Assembly: GCF_023546765.1 (NCBI RefSeq)
Contig: NZ_CP097484.1
Span: 3,690,001-3,754,000 of the forward strand
From: Methylobacterium tardum
GTDB lineage: Bacteria; Pseudomonadota; Alphaproteobacteria; Rhizobiales; Beijerinckiaceae
DNA: 64,000 nt
Direction of reading: 5' to 3'
Both the position numbers and the translations under genes were made by a program. Of the stretch, positions 46,244 through 55,416 are shown piece after piece; position 1 is the first letter of the stretch, and each line of letters opens with the position of its first letter. Below the pieces are notes generated by a model that was not told the origin of the DNA, made no database searches, and worked only from the letters and a program-made list of their open reading frames with translations.

Positions 46244-47440
46244 TCAGACCGCCGGTGCTTCGACAGGCGCGGTCCTGCGACACCCGAACAAGGCGTGACG
46301 CTCGGCGAAACCGCGAAGGGCGACAATGCCGAGCGGTTCGAGGGCATGCGCCAGGCCGTGGAGGAAGGTGTCGGTGGCGATCAGCGGCGTGTCGTAGGTC
46401 TTGCACAGGCGCTCGACGCGAGCGAGCACGTTGAGATCGCGGCCGATCGCCGTGAAGTCGACCCGGTCGCCGCCGCCGATATTGCCGTAGGCGACCTCCC
46501 CAACATGAAGTGCGACGCCGACCTCAAAGGCAGCCCTGTCACCGTCGCGCAGGGTCGCAAGCGCATCGAGTGCGGCCTCGGCGGCACGCAAGGCGGCACG
46601 GCGCGCCTCGGCCTCGTCGCGATCGGCATCGAACACGGCCAGCAGCCCGTCACCAATATACTTTAGCACCTCGCCGCCTTCCGCCTCGACGGCCGGCACG
46701 ATGGCATCGAACATCCGGTTGAGGGCGGCCACGACATGGTCGGGGCTTTGCCGGTCGGACAGTTCACCGAACCCGCGCAGATCGGTCAGCATCATCGCGG
46801 CCCGCATGAGGCGTACGTCGCCGCGCCGCACTGTGCCGGCCAGGATTTGCCGCGCCGGGTCGCGCCCGACATAGGCGCTCAGGACCGCGCCAAGCATGTC
46901 GCCGAGCGCCTTGATTTCGAACAGCAGCGAGAACGGCTCGACCAGCGCTAGCAACGTCTCGATCTCGATCGGCGTGAAGCCGCCCGGTCTCGCCGTGGCC
47001 CAGGAGGCGGCACCCATGCGTCCACGCGCGGCATGCAGCGGCGCGATGAGGTAGTCGGTCAGACCCTCGTTGCGAAGCTCGCCAAGCACGGGAAACGGCA
47101 GCGGCCCATCCCCGTCGAGACGGCATTGGAGTGGGGTCCGCGTCTCGACCACGTGCTCGACGGTGTTGCCGTGGAAGGTCGGCGTGCCCTCGATGCCGTG
47201 GCGGCGACGCAGGGCTAGGCTCGACGTTCCTGGATGCCAGACGCGCATCACCCACCGGAACGACGGATGCAGGGTCGGCGCGTGGGTGGTGGCGCGGGCC
47301 AGCGGCAGGCCAAGCCCCGAGAGGCACGCACTGAACCCATCGAGAAGGGCTGCCGCGTCCACCGCTTCGCGACCCGGCCCCATCAACCATCCCGTCGCCT
47401 GCGCGACTGCCTCGGATGAAGATTGGGACGAACGTGTCAC
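46244..47440 (-). CDS. class III adenylate/guanylate cyclase
   Basis: 398 residues from a GTG; an upstream start at 47503 would overlap yeiH. The N-terminal 200 residues form a GAF-like sensor (YLIAPLHAARGRMGAASWAT). The C-terminal cyclase domain has metal Asp in MLTDLRGFGEL, Asp in LKYIGDGLLAVFD, and VALHVGEVAYGNIGGGDRVD with TAIGRDLNVLARVE. Soluble. Adjacent to yeiH with a 43-base gap, perhaps co-transcribed. Confidence 0.85.
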   Translation of the reverse strand: MTRSSQSSSEAVAQATGWLMGPGREAVDAAALLDGFSACLSGLGLPLARATTHAPTLHPSFRWVMRVWHPGTSSLALRRRHGIEGTPTFHGNTVEHVVETRTPLQCRLDGDGPLPFPVLGELRNEGLTDYLIAPLHAARGRMGAASWATARPGGFTPIEIETLLALVEPFSLLFEIKALGDMLGAVLSAYVGRDPARQILAGTVRRGDVRLMRAAMMLTDLRGFGELSDRQSPDHVVAALNRMFDAIVPAVEAEGGEVLKYIGDGLLAVFDADRDEAEARRAALRAAEAALDALATLRDGDRAAFEVGVALHVGEVAYGNIGGGDRVDFTAIGRDLNVLARVERLCKTYDTPLIATDTFLHGLAHALEPLGIVALRGFAERHALFGCRRTAPVEAPAV

Positions 47441-47483
47441 GGCAATTCTTCCATCAAGGGGTCGGATCGTGCCATAGCGTGGA

Positions 47484-48581
47484 TCAGACGAGGCCGAGCA
47501 CATGGATCAGGCCGAGGCTGACGGCGCCGAGGGCAAGGAGCGAGGCGACCACAGCGAGGGTCACCCGCGCCCCGGCCTTGGCGACGCTGCGCACGTCGAC
47601 CCCGAGGCCGAGTGCCGCCATCGAGACTACGGTCAGCACGTTGGCGGTCTCCGACATCGGCGCGAGCGCGACTTGCGGGATCAGCCCGGCCGAGCGGAGT
47701 CCCGCGAGCGCCAGGAAGGCGAGGATGAACCACGGCACCAGGCGGTGGATCGCGAGGCCGCCGGGGGCCGGGCGGTCGCCGGTTGTGACGCCGGGGGCGG
47801 CCTCGTCGGTCTCCTCGCGCAGCCGGCTCGCGCCGAGGGAGAGCATCAGAACGACCGGCCCGAGCATCAGCACCCGGACGAGCTTCACCAGGGTTCCGAC
47901 CTGGACGCTGAGCGCCGCGACCGGCGCGGTGGCGGCGAGGACCTGCGGCACGGCGTAGACGGTGAGGCCGGCGAGCACGCCGTACTGCATCGGCGACAGG
48001 CCGAGCAGCGGCACCAGCAGCGGCAGGCCGAGCACCACCAGCACGCCCAGCACCGCGGTGAAGGCGATGGAGGCGGCGACGTCCTCGCCGTCGGCGCCGA
48101 TCACCGGGGCGGTGGCGGCGATCGCCGAGTTGCCGCAGATCGAGTTGCCGCAGGCGACGAGGATCGCCATGCGCGAATGCAGTCCGAGCGCCCGGCCGAT
48201 GCCGTAGCTCGACAGGATCGCGACCACGACGACGCCCGCGATGCCGAAGAGCAGGCCCGGGCCGGCGGCGAGGATCGTCGCGAGGCTGAGCGACGCGCCT
48301 AGCATTACGACCGCGATCTCCAGCACGGTCTTGGCCCCGAAGGCGATGCCGGGAAAGAAACGCTGCGACGGGGTCCAGGCGGTGCGGATCGCGCTCCCGA
48401 GGAGGATCGCCAGCACCAGGGCTTCGAGCCAAGCGCGACCGAACAGGTGCGTCTCGACGGCTTCGAAGCCGACCGCTGCGGCGGTAACTGCCACGCAGAG
48501 GCCCAGTCCTGGAAGGATGGCTCTCGTGCCGGCCAGGGCACGCATCGATCGAGGGTGGGAGACAAGTCTGGGGGCGGACAT
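47484..48581 (-). CDS. YeiH-family (UPF0324) putative sulfate/sulfite exporter
   Basis: 365 residues from MSAPRLVSHPRSMR; ten or so membrane helices. Family-typical VACGNSICGNSAIAATAPVI and AGLTVYAVPQVLAATAPV, plus GLGVDVRSVAKAG. Members are linked to export of sulfur oxyanions and are often controlled by LysR proteins. Its place next to the sulfite-oxidation cluster fits removal of the product or of sulfite itself. Confidence 0.85.
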   Translation of the reverse strand: MSAPRLVSHPRSMRALAGTRAILPGLGLCVAVTAAAVGFEAVETHLFGRAWLEALVLAILLGSAIRTAWTPSQRFFPGIAFGAKTVLEIAVVMLGASLSLATILAAGPGLLFGIAGVVVVAILSSYGIGRALGLHSRMAILVACGNSICGNSAIAATAPVIGADGEDVAASIAFTAVLGVLVVLGLPLLVPLLGLSPMQYGVLAGLTVYAVPQVLAATAPVAALSVQVGTLVKLVRVLMLGPVVLMLSLGASRLREETDEAAPGVTTGDRPAPGGLAIHRLVPWFILAFLALAGLRSAGLIPQVALAPMSETANVLTVVSMAALGLGVDVRSVAKAGARVTLAVVASLLALGAVSLGLIHVLGLV

Positions 48582-48728
48582 GGGTGGCTCCGATGTGATG
48601 CCGGAGAATCCCACTTCCCTTTCATTCACTCCAACGGAATGATTAGATAATTCCAATCACTTAATTAGATCAAATGGGGATCCCTTCGAAGCGTGAGGCG
48701 ACCCATTCTTGGGGGCCTACAGGCGGAT

Positions 48729-49367
48729 TCAACCGTCGATCCAGCGGGCCTCGATCGTCGTGTCCGCAGCAAACTCATAGATCCTGACGGAGCCCGTCGC
48801 GAGTTCGAGTTGCTCGACCTCCGCCGGGCTGAGGTCGTCGAGCGCCATAACGAGCGCCCGCAGGCAATTACCGTGGGCGACGACGAGCACGTCCCCGCCC
48901 ATGACCGCCGGTAGGATGGATCGGAGGTAGCATGGCACGATGCGGGCGACGGTATCGCGCAGGCTCTCACCGTTCGGCGGCGCCTCGGCGTAGGAGCGCC
49001 GCCAGGTCTCGATCCGCTCCGCCCCCCAGCGCGCATCGGCGGCGGTCTTGTCGAGCCCGCTGAGGTCGCCGTAGTCTCGCTCGTCGAGCGCGGCGAAGCG
49101 TTGAGGGATTAATCCGGGTTGCCCGAGCGTATCGAGGATAAGCCGGCCGCTCACGACGGCCCGCGTCAGCGTCGAGGTGAAGGCATCGGAAAAGCGCCAG
49201 CTGCGCTCGGCCAAACGCCGCCCGGCTGCCACGGCTTCTATCCGACCCTGCTCGGTCAAGGGCGAGTCCAGCAATCCCGTGAACAGACCGGATCGGTTGG
49301 CTACGCTCTGGCCATGCCGGACCAGCACGAGACGTCGCGTGATTGGGGCTTTGCGATCGTGAATCAC
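48729..49367 (-). CDS. histidine phosphatase (GpmA-like phosphoglycerate mutase)
   Basis: 212 residues from a GTG with GGGAG five bases upstream; a longer ATG form to 49427 is possible. Catalytic RHG motif in LVLVRHGQSVANRSGLFTG, DSPLTEQGRIEA, ERDYGDLSGLDK, NGESLRDTVAR and the second His in VLVVAHGNCLRALV. These match dPGM-type mutases closely. Whether it is the housekeeping enzyme is not certain. Confidence 0.82.
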   Translation of the reverse strand: MIHDRKAPITRRLVLVRHGQSVANRSGLFTGLLDSPLTEQGRIEAVAAGRRLAERSWRFSDAFTSTLTRAVVSGRLILDTLGQPGLIPQRFAALDERDYGDLSGLDKTAADARWGAERIETWRRSYAEAPPNGESLRDTVARIVPCYLRSILPAVMGGDVLVVAHGNCLRALVMALDDLSPAEVEQLELATGSVRIYEFAADTTIEARWIDG

Positions 49368-49684
49368 TCTGTCTCCCAAGGCAACGCACTTTCGCGTCGG
49401 TCGCATCGCCTCTGATGAAAACGGCATCCGGCTTTAACGAACTTCGACCCTGAGATGGGTTGGACCGTCCATCCGGAGACGGCGATTCATCCTAGGTCCG
49501 CTTTAGAACGTCTTGCGACCGAAAGCAGCCAAGCTGCTTCCCACCCCGAGCGGTCATACGGCGAGCGCCCCGTCCGTGATCACCGGGTCGAGCACGGCTG
49601 CAAATCGTTCATGCCCGCGGATAGCTCCCTCATTCGGTTTGGTTCGGCGACGCCCTAGGTGAGTTTGAAAGGGAGGCCGACCAC

Positions 49685-50965
49685 GTGGAGCAGGACAGCG
49701 GCGAGGATGACGGGCAGCCTGCCGCCCAGGTGCGAAAGCCCATCTCCAGACCTCTCGATCTCCTGAACTTCCTGCTGATCGACGTGAACGGGGCGATCAA
49801 GCCCTACCTCAACGTCTACCTCTACGTGCATCGCGGATGGGACGACGCCTCGGTCGGACTGGTCAGCACGGTGTCAGGCATCGTCGGCATCGTGGCTCAG
49901 ACACCCATCGGGACGGCCATCGACGCAGTGCGGGACAAGCGAGTCATCCTGCTCGGCGCCCTGGTCGCGCTCTCGCTGGCCACGCTCCTCGTCGCGCTCT
50001 TCCCGCAGTTCTGGCCCGTGCTCGCGGCTTCCTGCGTGTTAGCCGCCGTCGGGGGCATGCTGAGCCCGGCCATCGCAACGCTGACCCTCGGCCTTTTCCC
50101 GGCCGACAGGCTCGCCCGGCGCTTCGGCCGCAACGCCGCACTGGAGCGGACCGGGAACGTCGCCATCGCCGTGCTAATCGGGCTCGTCGGTTGGCTGTTC
50201 CCGGACCGGGCGGTCTTCCTCTTGGTCCCGGCCTGCGCCATCGTCTCGGCCGCGGCGCTCTACTCGATCCCGCGAGGTGCCATCGACGCGCGTCGAGCCC
50301 GCGGTGGCGGCGAGGGTGAAGGCGAACAAGCCCCGGCCGGATGGCGAGCCCTGCTGACCTGCCGGCCGCTCATGATCTTCGCCGCCTGCGTGGGTCTTTT
50401 CCATCTTGCTAACGCGCCGCTGCTGACCCTTGTCGCTCAGGAGATCGGGCAAGCGCGCCCTGACTGGTCGTCCGTCATCGTGTCCGTCTGCATCGTCGGC
50501 GCGCAGGCGGTTATGGTGCCGATGGGGCTCATCGTCGGCCGCCGGGCCGAACATTGGGGCCGTAAGCCTCTTCTCGTGATCTGCTTCGCCGCGCTGCCCA
50601 TGCGCGCCTTGCTTTATCTCGTCTGGCGCGACCCGTATTGGCTGATCGCGGTCCAGTGCCTCGACGGCGTCGGCGCCGGCCTGCTCAGTGCGGTGAAGCC
50701 CTTGGTGATGGCCGACATCACCCGCGGGACCGGCCGCTACAACGCCGCCCACGGCCTGATCGGGACCGTTCAGGGCGCGGGCGCTTCCCTATCGTTCGTG
50801 ATCGCCGGAACCTTGGTCCAGCAGGCGGGGTTCGATGCCGCCTATCTCGCGTGCGCCGCCGTCGCGGCGGTCGCGCTCGGGGTGCTCGTGGTGATGCTGC
50901 CGGAGACCGCCCCCGGGAAAGCCTTGGAGCTGGCCGGCGACGTGACTGCGGGCGGTACGACCTGA
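49685..50965 (+). CDS. MFS transporter
   Basis: 426 residues from a GTG preceded by AAAGGGAGG. Twelve predicted helices, with DAVRDKRVILLGALVALSLA (loop 2-3) and GRRAEHWGRKPLLVICFAAL (the equivalent loop of the second half). PAP2 phosphatase gene follows after 19 bases, so perhaps the two are one unit. The substrate is unknown. Confidence 0.82.
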   Translation: MEQDSGEDDGQPAAQVRKPISRPLDLLNFLLIDVNGAIKPYLNVYLYVHRGWDDASVGLVSTVSGIVGIVAQTPIGTAIDAVRDKRVILLGALVALSLATLLVALFPQFWPVLAASCVLAAVGGMLSPAIATLTLGLFPADRLARRFGRNAALERTGNVAIAVLIGLVGWLFPDRAVFLLVPACAIVSAAALYSIPRGAIDARRARGGGEGEGEQAPAGWRALLTCRPLMIFAACVGLFHLANAPLLTLVAQEIGQARPDWSSVIVSVCIVGAQAVMVPMGLIVGRRAEHWGRKPLLVICFAALPMRALLYLVWRDPYWLIAVQCLDGVGAGLLSAVKPLVMADITRGTGRYNAAHGLIGTVQGAGASLSFVIAGTLVQQAGFDAAYLACAAVAAVALGVLVVMLPETAPGKALELAGDVTAGGTT

Positions 50966-50984
50966 CACGGCGTGAGGAGGGGCG

Positions 50985-51713
50985 GTGAAACATCGGAACT
51001 TCGTCAGGGGCTGCCAGCGATTCACTGCGACGCTGGCGGTGGTCCTGTCCCTTGCCCTGCCTGCCGCCGCCGCCGGGACGCTGCGCAGCACCTACATCGA
51101 CCCGGAGGCGATGGCGCTCCAGCGCGTCCTACCGCCCCCGCCCGAGGCCGGTTTGGAAGCAGCCAAGGTGGACTTGCAGACCGTGGAAGCCGCCGTCCGT
51201 GCCCGCACGCCCGAGGACGAGCGCCGCATCACCGCGAACCTGCCGTGCACCCTCGACCGCTTCACCGGTGTGCTCGGCCCGGCCTTCACGGCGGAGACGA
51301 TGCCGGTCACCGCAGCGCTGATCGAGCATGTGTTCCAAGACGGCGAACTCGCCGTGCTGGCGGCCAAGGCCACCATCGCCCGGCCGCGCCCCTATAAGGT
51401 GAAGCCGGACCTCGCCACGTTCGGCCATCGCTCCGACAGCACGTCCTATCCGAGTGGGCACGCCACGTTCGGGTATCTCGCGGCCACGGTGTTGTCGCGC
51501 CTCGTGCCCGAGAAACGCCAGTCGCTGTTCGCGTTCGCGGCCTCCTACGGGGAGAACCGCATGATTGCCGGAACCCATTTCCCGTCAGACCTCGAAGCCG
51601 GGAAGATCGCCGCGGCCGTCATCGCGGAGGTGCTGTTCCGCGATCCTCGCTTCGAACGGGATCTCGACCGGGCGGCCGCGGAGATCGCGGCCCAGGGAGC
51701 GTCAGGTCGTTGA
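50985..51713 (+). CDS. class A acid phosphatase (PAP2 family), exported
   Basis: 242 residues from a GTG after GAGGAGG. Signal peptide (TATLAVVLSLALPAAAA). PAP2 triad motifs: KATIARPRPYKV, TSYPSGHATFGY and GENRMIAGTHFPSDLEAGK. This matches bacterial class A non-specific acid phosphatases of the periplasm. It lies behind an MFS gene, which hints at uptake of a dephosphorylated product. Confidence 0.88.
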   Translation: MKHRNFVRGCQRFTATLAVVLSLALPAAAAGTLRSTYIDPEAMALQRVLPPPPEAGLEAAKVDLQTVEAAVRARTPEDERRITANLPCTLDRFTGVLGPAFTAETMPVTAALIEHVFQDGELAVLAAKATIARPRPYKVKPDLATFGHRSDSTSYPSGHATFGYLAATVLSRLVPEKRQSLFAFAASYGENRMIAGTHFPSDLEAGKIAAAVIAEVLFRDPRFERDLDRAAAEIAAQGASGR

Positions 51714-51888
51714 GGCGGACGCCGCTTCGGTGAGGATCACGAAGGCGGGAGCCGGGTTGCGACGCCCGCCCGCGTGTCCATCTCCGATTCCAAGCACCCC
51801 GGGCGTCCGCGCGCCCTTCGTCGCCGCATGCACTTACCCCGGAGACAGGCCGCTCGACGTCCGAGCCCCGAACGACAGGAGGCCGACC

Positions 51889-52065
51889 ATGCACTACGTC
51901 ACCAAGGAAAAGGCGGCCGACGGGCACTTCATGGTCAAGGTCGCCGGTCGGCCAGTCATCGAGACCTGCGAGAAGCGTCAGGCCAAGAAGCTCGTCCGCG
52001 CGATCAGGAGCCTGCGCCGCCTGAAGAAGGCCAGGAAGCAGGCTGGAGCCTGGCGCCTGTACTGA
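51889..52065 (+). CDS. small basic hypothetical protein
   Basis: 58 residues with a very good AGGAGG seven bases before the ATG. Very Lys/Arg-rich second half (EKRQAKKLVRAIRSLRRLKK). No family recognised. The ribosome-binding site and composition argue for a real gene, possibly nucleic-acid-binding. Confidence 0.55.
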   Translation: MHYVTKEKAADGHFMVKVAGRPVIETCEKRQAKKLVRAIRSLRRLKKARKQAGAWRLY

Positions 52066-52486
52066 ACGGGCCGGGGGGGGGGCTGGGTCGCTCAGACGAG
52101 CCTCATATCGCCCGGCTTGAGGCCTAGACTCCGTGTCAGGTCCCGTGAGAGGGCGCTGGGATATCGACGCGTCAGGACCGAGGTCAATCGACACGCTCAG
52201 GGCGCCCCCGCTCACGTGCGAACTCCGAATCGGCCGTGAAGGCGAGCTTGACGCTCCACGGCCCGATGCGTCCGGCCTTGGTCTGGGCGAGGAGCCGGGA
52301 AGGTCAGCGAATGGCTTGCATACAGGTCGGAGATAGCCCCAAGCACCGCGTTTGGGGGTAGCTTATTCGAACGGCGCGGCAGGCGATGGCACTGCTTCAA
52401 CTCGGGTTGCAAGGGCGAAGGGGTAGCCTATTCCGTCAACCGGGGGACGTTAAACCCTATTTGGGGCATGTTAAACGCGCTCCTGA
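52066..52486. other. 420-base intergenic region
   Basis: No gene recognised. It begins with a run of ten G (52070-52079). It ends where a truncated oxidase begins, so it may contain an old deletion or insertion joint. Confidence 0.4.
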
Positions 52487-53053
52487 CAGACGCCGCCCCT
52501 CGGCCACGATTACCCGTTCTACGCGATCATCGAGGTCGAGTGCGTCTCCGAGGAAGCCGACCGGTTCCTCGGGCTGCTCGAAGGCCTGATGGGCGAGGGC
52601 ACGATCCTCGACGCGGCGGTCGCCTCCTCGGAGGAGCAGCGCCGGGGCATGTGGCGCATCCGCGACCGCGTGGAGCACCTCAACGCCGACGGGATCGAGC
52701 GCGCCTTCGACGTCAGCGTGCCCCTGGCGAAGATGGACGGCTACGTCCGCGAGGCGCTCGACCGGCTCGCCGCGATCCCGGGCTGCCGGGCCGTCGTCTA
52801 CGGGCATATCGGTGACAACAACCTGCACTGGAACACGACCCGCCTCGACGCCGCCGGCAACGCCGCCATCGACGCGGCGATCTACGAGCCCCTGGCGGCG
52901 CTGAACGGCTCCGTCTCGGCGGAGCACGGGATCGGCCTCGAGAAGCGGGCCAAGCTGAAGCTGTCGCGCTCCCCCGAGGAAATCGCCGTCATGCGGCTCG
53001 TAAAGCGGGCGCTCGACCCGGATAACCGCCTGAACCCCGGCAAGATCTTCTGA
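52487..53053 (+). pseudogene. 3' fragment of an FAD-linked oxidase (GlcD/D2HGDH type)
   Basis: The frame opens after a stop at 52484 and from about 52502 reads GHDYPFYAIIEVECVSEEAD, then VVYGHIGDNNLHWNT, VSAEHGIGLEKRAKL and a perfect family end DPDNRLNPGKIF. This is only the last third of a 450-480-residue FAD-linked 2-hydroxyacid dehydrogenase; the FAD-binding half and start codon are missing. The remaining part is intact, so truncation looks recent. A short ATG-initiated form (52589) is possible but would be non-functional. Confidence 0.75.
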
Positions 53054-53063
53054 GACCTCTGCG

Positions 53064-53345
53064 GTGGCGATCCGGCTGGCGGTGCGCCTCACGCCGCGCG
53101 GTGGCCGCGACGCCGCTGAGGGTTGGGCCCGCGACGAGAAGGGCCAACCCTATCTGAAGGCCCGGGTCACGGCCCCGCCGGTGGACGGGGCCGCGAACGC
53201 GGCGCTCGTGGCCCTGATCGCCAAGGCGCTGAAGGTCAGCCGCGGCTCGGTCCGCATCGTCACCGGCGACCAGAGCCGTCTGAAGATCCTGGAGATCGAC
53301 GGCCTCGCCCAGGCGGATCTGGACCGGGTGTTCGGCCAGCCCTGA
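53064..53345 (+). CDS. DUF167 (UPF0235) family protein
   Basis: 93 residues from a GTG ten bases after the oxidase fragment. Full family pattern: LAVRLTPRGGRDAAEG, LKARVTAPPVDGAANAALVA, KGxxR-like SRGSVRIVTGDQSRLKILEI. Small conserved protein of unknown role. Confidence 0.85.
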   Translation: MAIRLAVRLTPRGGRDAAEGWARDEKGQPYLKARVTAPPVDGAANAALVALIAKALKVSRGSVRIVTGDQSRLKILEIDGLAQADLDRVFGQP

Positions 53346-53356
53346 TCAACTGCCGA

Positions 53357-53446
53357 CGTCTTTGCGAGCGCAGCGAAGCAACCCAGCCGCGCCGCGCACA
53401 CCATCGTCCCGCCGCCCTGGATCGCTTCGCTGCGCTCGCAAAGACG
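53357..53446. repeat. REP-like palindromic repeat
   Basis: Two perfect 23-base arms (53357-53379 and 53424-53446), beginning CGTCTTTGCGAGCGCAGCGA and reading the complement on the right, enclose a 44-base GC-rich loop. This is the interspersed palindrome common between genes in Rhizobiales. It separates convergent genes and may also act as a bidirectional terminator. Confidence 0.75.
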
Positions 53447-53466
53447 GAACGGTCACACCGACGCCC

Positions 53467-54396
53467 TTAGAACGCGACCTTGTCGCCGCCCTTCAGCGCC
53501 AGGATCTCGCGCGCCTCGTCAGGCGAGGCGACGGCAAGGCCCAGCCCCTCGATGATCGAGCGGACGCGGCGGACCTGCGCGGCGTTGGTCTCGGCGAGCT
53601 TGCCCGGCCCGTCCCAGAGGCTGTCCTCCAGACCGACCCGGACGTTGCCGCCCATCGCGGCCGCCATGGCGGCGATGTTCATCTGGTTGCGGCCCGCCCC
53701 TAGCACCGACCACCGATACTGGTCACCGAAGAGCCGGTCTGCGGTGCGCTTCATGTGCATCACGTCGTCCGGATGTGCGCCGATGCCACCCTGGAGGCCG
53801 AACACCGTCTGGATGAACAGCGGCGCCTGCACGAGACCGCGGTCGAAGAAGTATTTGAGATTGTAGAGATGCGCCGTGTCGTAGCACTCGAACTCGAACT
53901 TGGTGCCGTTCGGTCCGCAGGTCGTCAGGATGTGCTCGATCTGGCCGAAGGTGTTGCGGAAGATGATGTCCTTGTTGCCGAGGTAATCCCGCTCCCACTG
54001 GTGCTTCAGGTCCTTGAAGCGGTCGAGCATGCCGAACAGGCCGAAATTCATCGAGCCGAGATTCAGCGAGGCGACTTCCGGCTGGAAGGTCGCGGCCGGG
54101 CGCACGCGCTCCTCGATCGACATGGTCGGCGCGCCGCCGGTGGTGATGTTCACCACGCAGGAGGAACGCTGCTTGATCACCGGCAGGAACTTGGCGAAGG
54201 CCTCGGGCGTCTGGTCGGGCTGGCCGTTCTCCGGGTTTCGGGCGTGCAGGTGCACGATGGCCGCGCCCGCCTCGGCGGCGCCGATGGCGGCGTCGGCGAT
54301 CTCCTCGGGCGTCACCGGGAGATGCGGCGACATGCTGGGCGTATGGATCGCGCCCGTCACCGCGCAGGTAATGATGACTTTCCGCTGTGAGGCCAT
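53467..54396 (-). CDS. beta-keto acid cleavage enzyme (BKACE)
   Basis: 309 residues. KVIITCAVTGAIHTPSMSPH, zinc histidines in AAIVHLHARNPENGQPDQ, NITTGGAPTMSIEERV, and FRNTFGQIEHI. BKACE enzymes condense a beta-keto acid with acetyl-CoA and release acetoacetate plus a new CoA ester (as with 3-keto-5-aminohexanoate or dehydrocarnitine). It lies two bases downstream of a lambda-crystallin-type dehydrogenase that could make the keto acid. The actual substrate is unknown. Confidence 0.88.
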   Translation of the reverse strand: MASQRKVIITCAVTGAIHTPSMSPHLPVTPEEIADAAIGAAEAGAAIVHLHARNPENGQPDQTPEAFAKFLPVIKQRSSCVVNITTGGAPTMSIEERVRPAATFQPEVASLNLGSMNFGLFGMLDRFKDLKHQWERDYLGNKDIIFRNTFGQIEHILTTCGPNGTKFEFECYDTAHLYNLKYFFDRGLVQAPLFIQTVFGLQGGIGAHPDDVMHMKRTADRLFGDQYRWSVLGAGRNQMNIAAMAAAMGGNVRVGLEDSLWDGPGKLAETNAAQVRRVRSIIEGLGLAVASPDEAREILALKGGDKVAF

Positions 54397-54398
54397 GC

Positions 54399-55322
54399 TC
54401 AGTCCTTCTGTGAAGCCTTGTGGGCCCGCAGGGCCGCGAGCCGCGCATCGCGGCGGTTCATGCGGGCGGGCAGATCCGCGGGCGCCTGCCAGTTCGCCAG
54501 GATCGCCTCGGTGGCCGGCGCCTCGTAAACACTCGGCGGTGCCGGATCGGCGGCGAGGTTCTTGTAGAAGCCGGTGTAGCGCGCGCAATAATCGGCGATG
54601 CCGCCGGGCGCGTTCAGCTCGATGGTCTCGAACGGCCCCATGAAGCTCCAGCGCAGGCCCAGCCCGTCCGAGACTGTCTTGTCGAGATCCTGCGGGGTGA
54701 CGTAGCCCTCCGAGGCCAGGCGGAACGCCTCCGCCAGGAGAGCACCCTGGAGGCGATTGAGGATGAAGCCCTCGATCTCCTTTAACACGGTGATCGGCAC
54801 CTGGCCGATGGCTTCGTACGTGGTCCGGGCCCGGTCCAGCACCCTGGCGTCGGTCCACGGCGCACCGGAAATCTCAACCAGCGGGATCAGGTGCGGCGGG
54901 TTCACCGGATGGCCGATCAGGCAGCGCGACCGGCCGGGCAGACTCTCGGTGAACAGCGAGCAGCGGATCGCCGACGACGAGGAGGCGATGATCGCGTCCG
55001 GTGGCGCCAGAGCGTCGAGCTCGGCGAACAGGCTCTGCTTCACGTCGAGCCGCTCCGGGCCGTTCTCCTGCACGAACGCGACCCCGTCGAGGGCGTCGGC
55101 GAGGTTCCCGGCGGCGCGGATGCGGCGCGCGGCACCTTCCGGGTCGGGGCAGAGGCCGTTCGCCGCCAGGGTCCGCAGGCCCTCGGCGCAGAGCGGCACC
55201 GCGGCCTCGGCGACGCTCGCGGCGGCATCGAACAGGCGCACGTCCCACCCGGCGCGGGCGAAGATCATCGCCCAGGCCCGGCCGATCAGGCCGGCGCCGA
55301 CGATCGCGACGGATTCGGTCAT
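54399..55322 (-). CDS. 3-hydroxyacyl-CoA-dehydrogenase-like enzyme (lambda-crystallin/L-gulonate 3-dehydrogenase type)
   Basis: 307 residues. NAD motif SVAIVGAGLIGRAWAMIFAR, ASSSSAI, catalytic GHPVNPPHLIPLVEISGAPW, then EIEGFILNRLQGALLAEAF and SDGLGLRWSFMGPFETIELN. This pattern matches lambda-crystallin-type dehydrogenases, which oxidise free 3-hydroxy acids rather than CoA esters. Upstream of and almost touching the BKACE gene. Together: 3-hydroxy acid to 3-keto acid, then cleavage. L-carnitine dehydrogenase is a related alternative. Confidence 0.82.
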   Translation of the reverse strand: MTESVAIVGAGLIGRAWAMIFARAGWDVRLFDAAASVAEAAVPLCAEGLRTLAANGLCPDPEGAARRIRAAGNLADALDGVAFVQENGPERLDVKQSLFAELDALAPPDAIIASSSSAIRCSLFTESLPGRSRCLIGHPVNPPHLIPLVEISGAPWTDARVLDRARTTYEAIGQVPITVLKEIEGFILNRLQGALLAEAFRLASEGYVTPQDLDKTVSDGLGLRWSFMGPFETIELNAPGGIADYCARYTGFYKNLAADPAPPSVYEAPATEAILANWQAPADLPARMNRRDARLAALRAHKASQKD

Positions 55323-55416
55323 GGCTGGATCCTCCTGTGCTGACCGGACGATCCGACCCTCGTCCTCATCCTGAGGTGGGTCGGTCGAACGTGCCAAGTG
55401 CGATGGTAATATCCGG

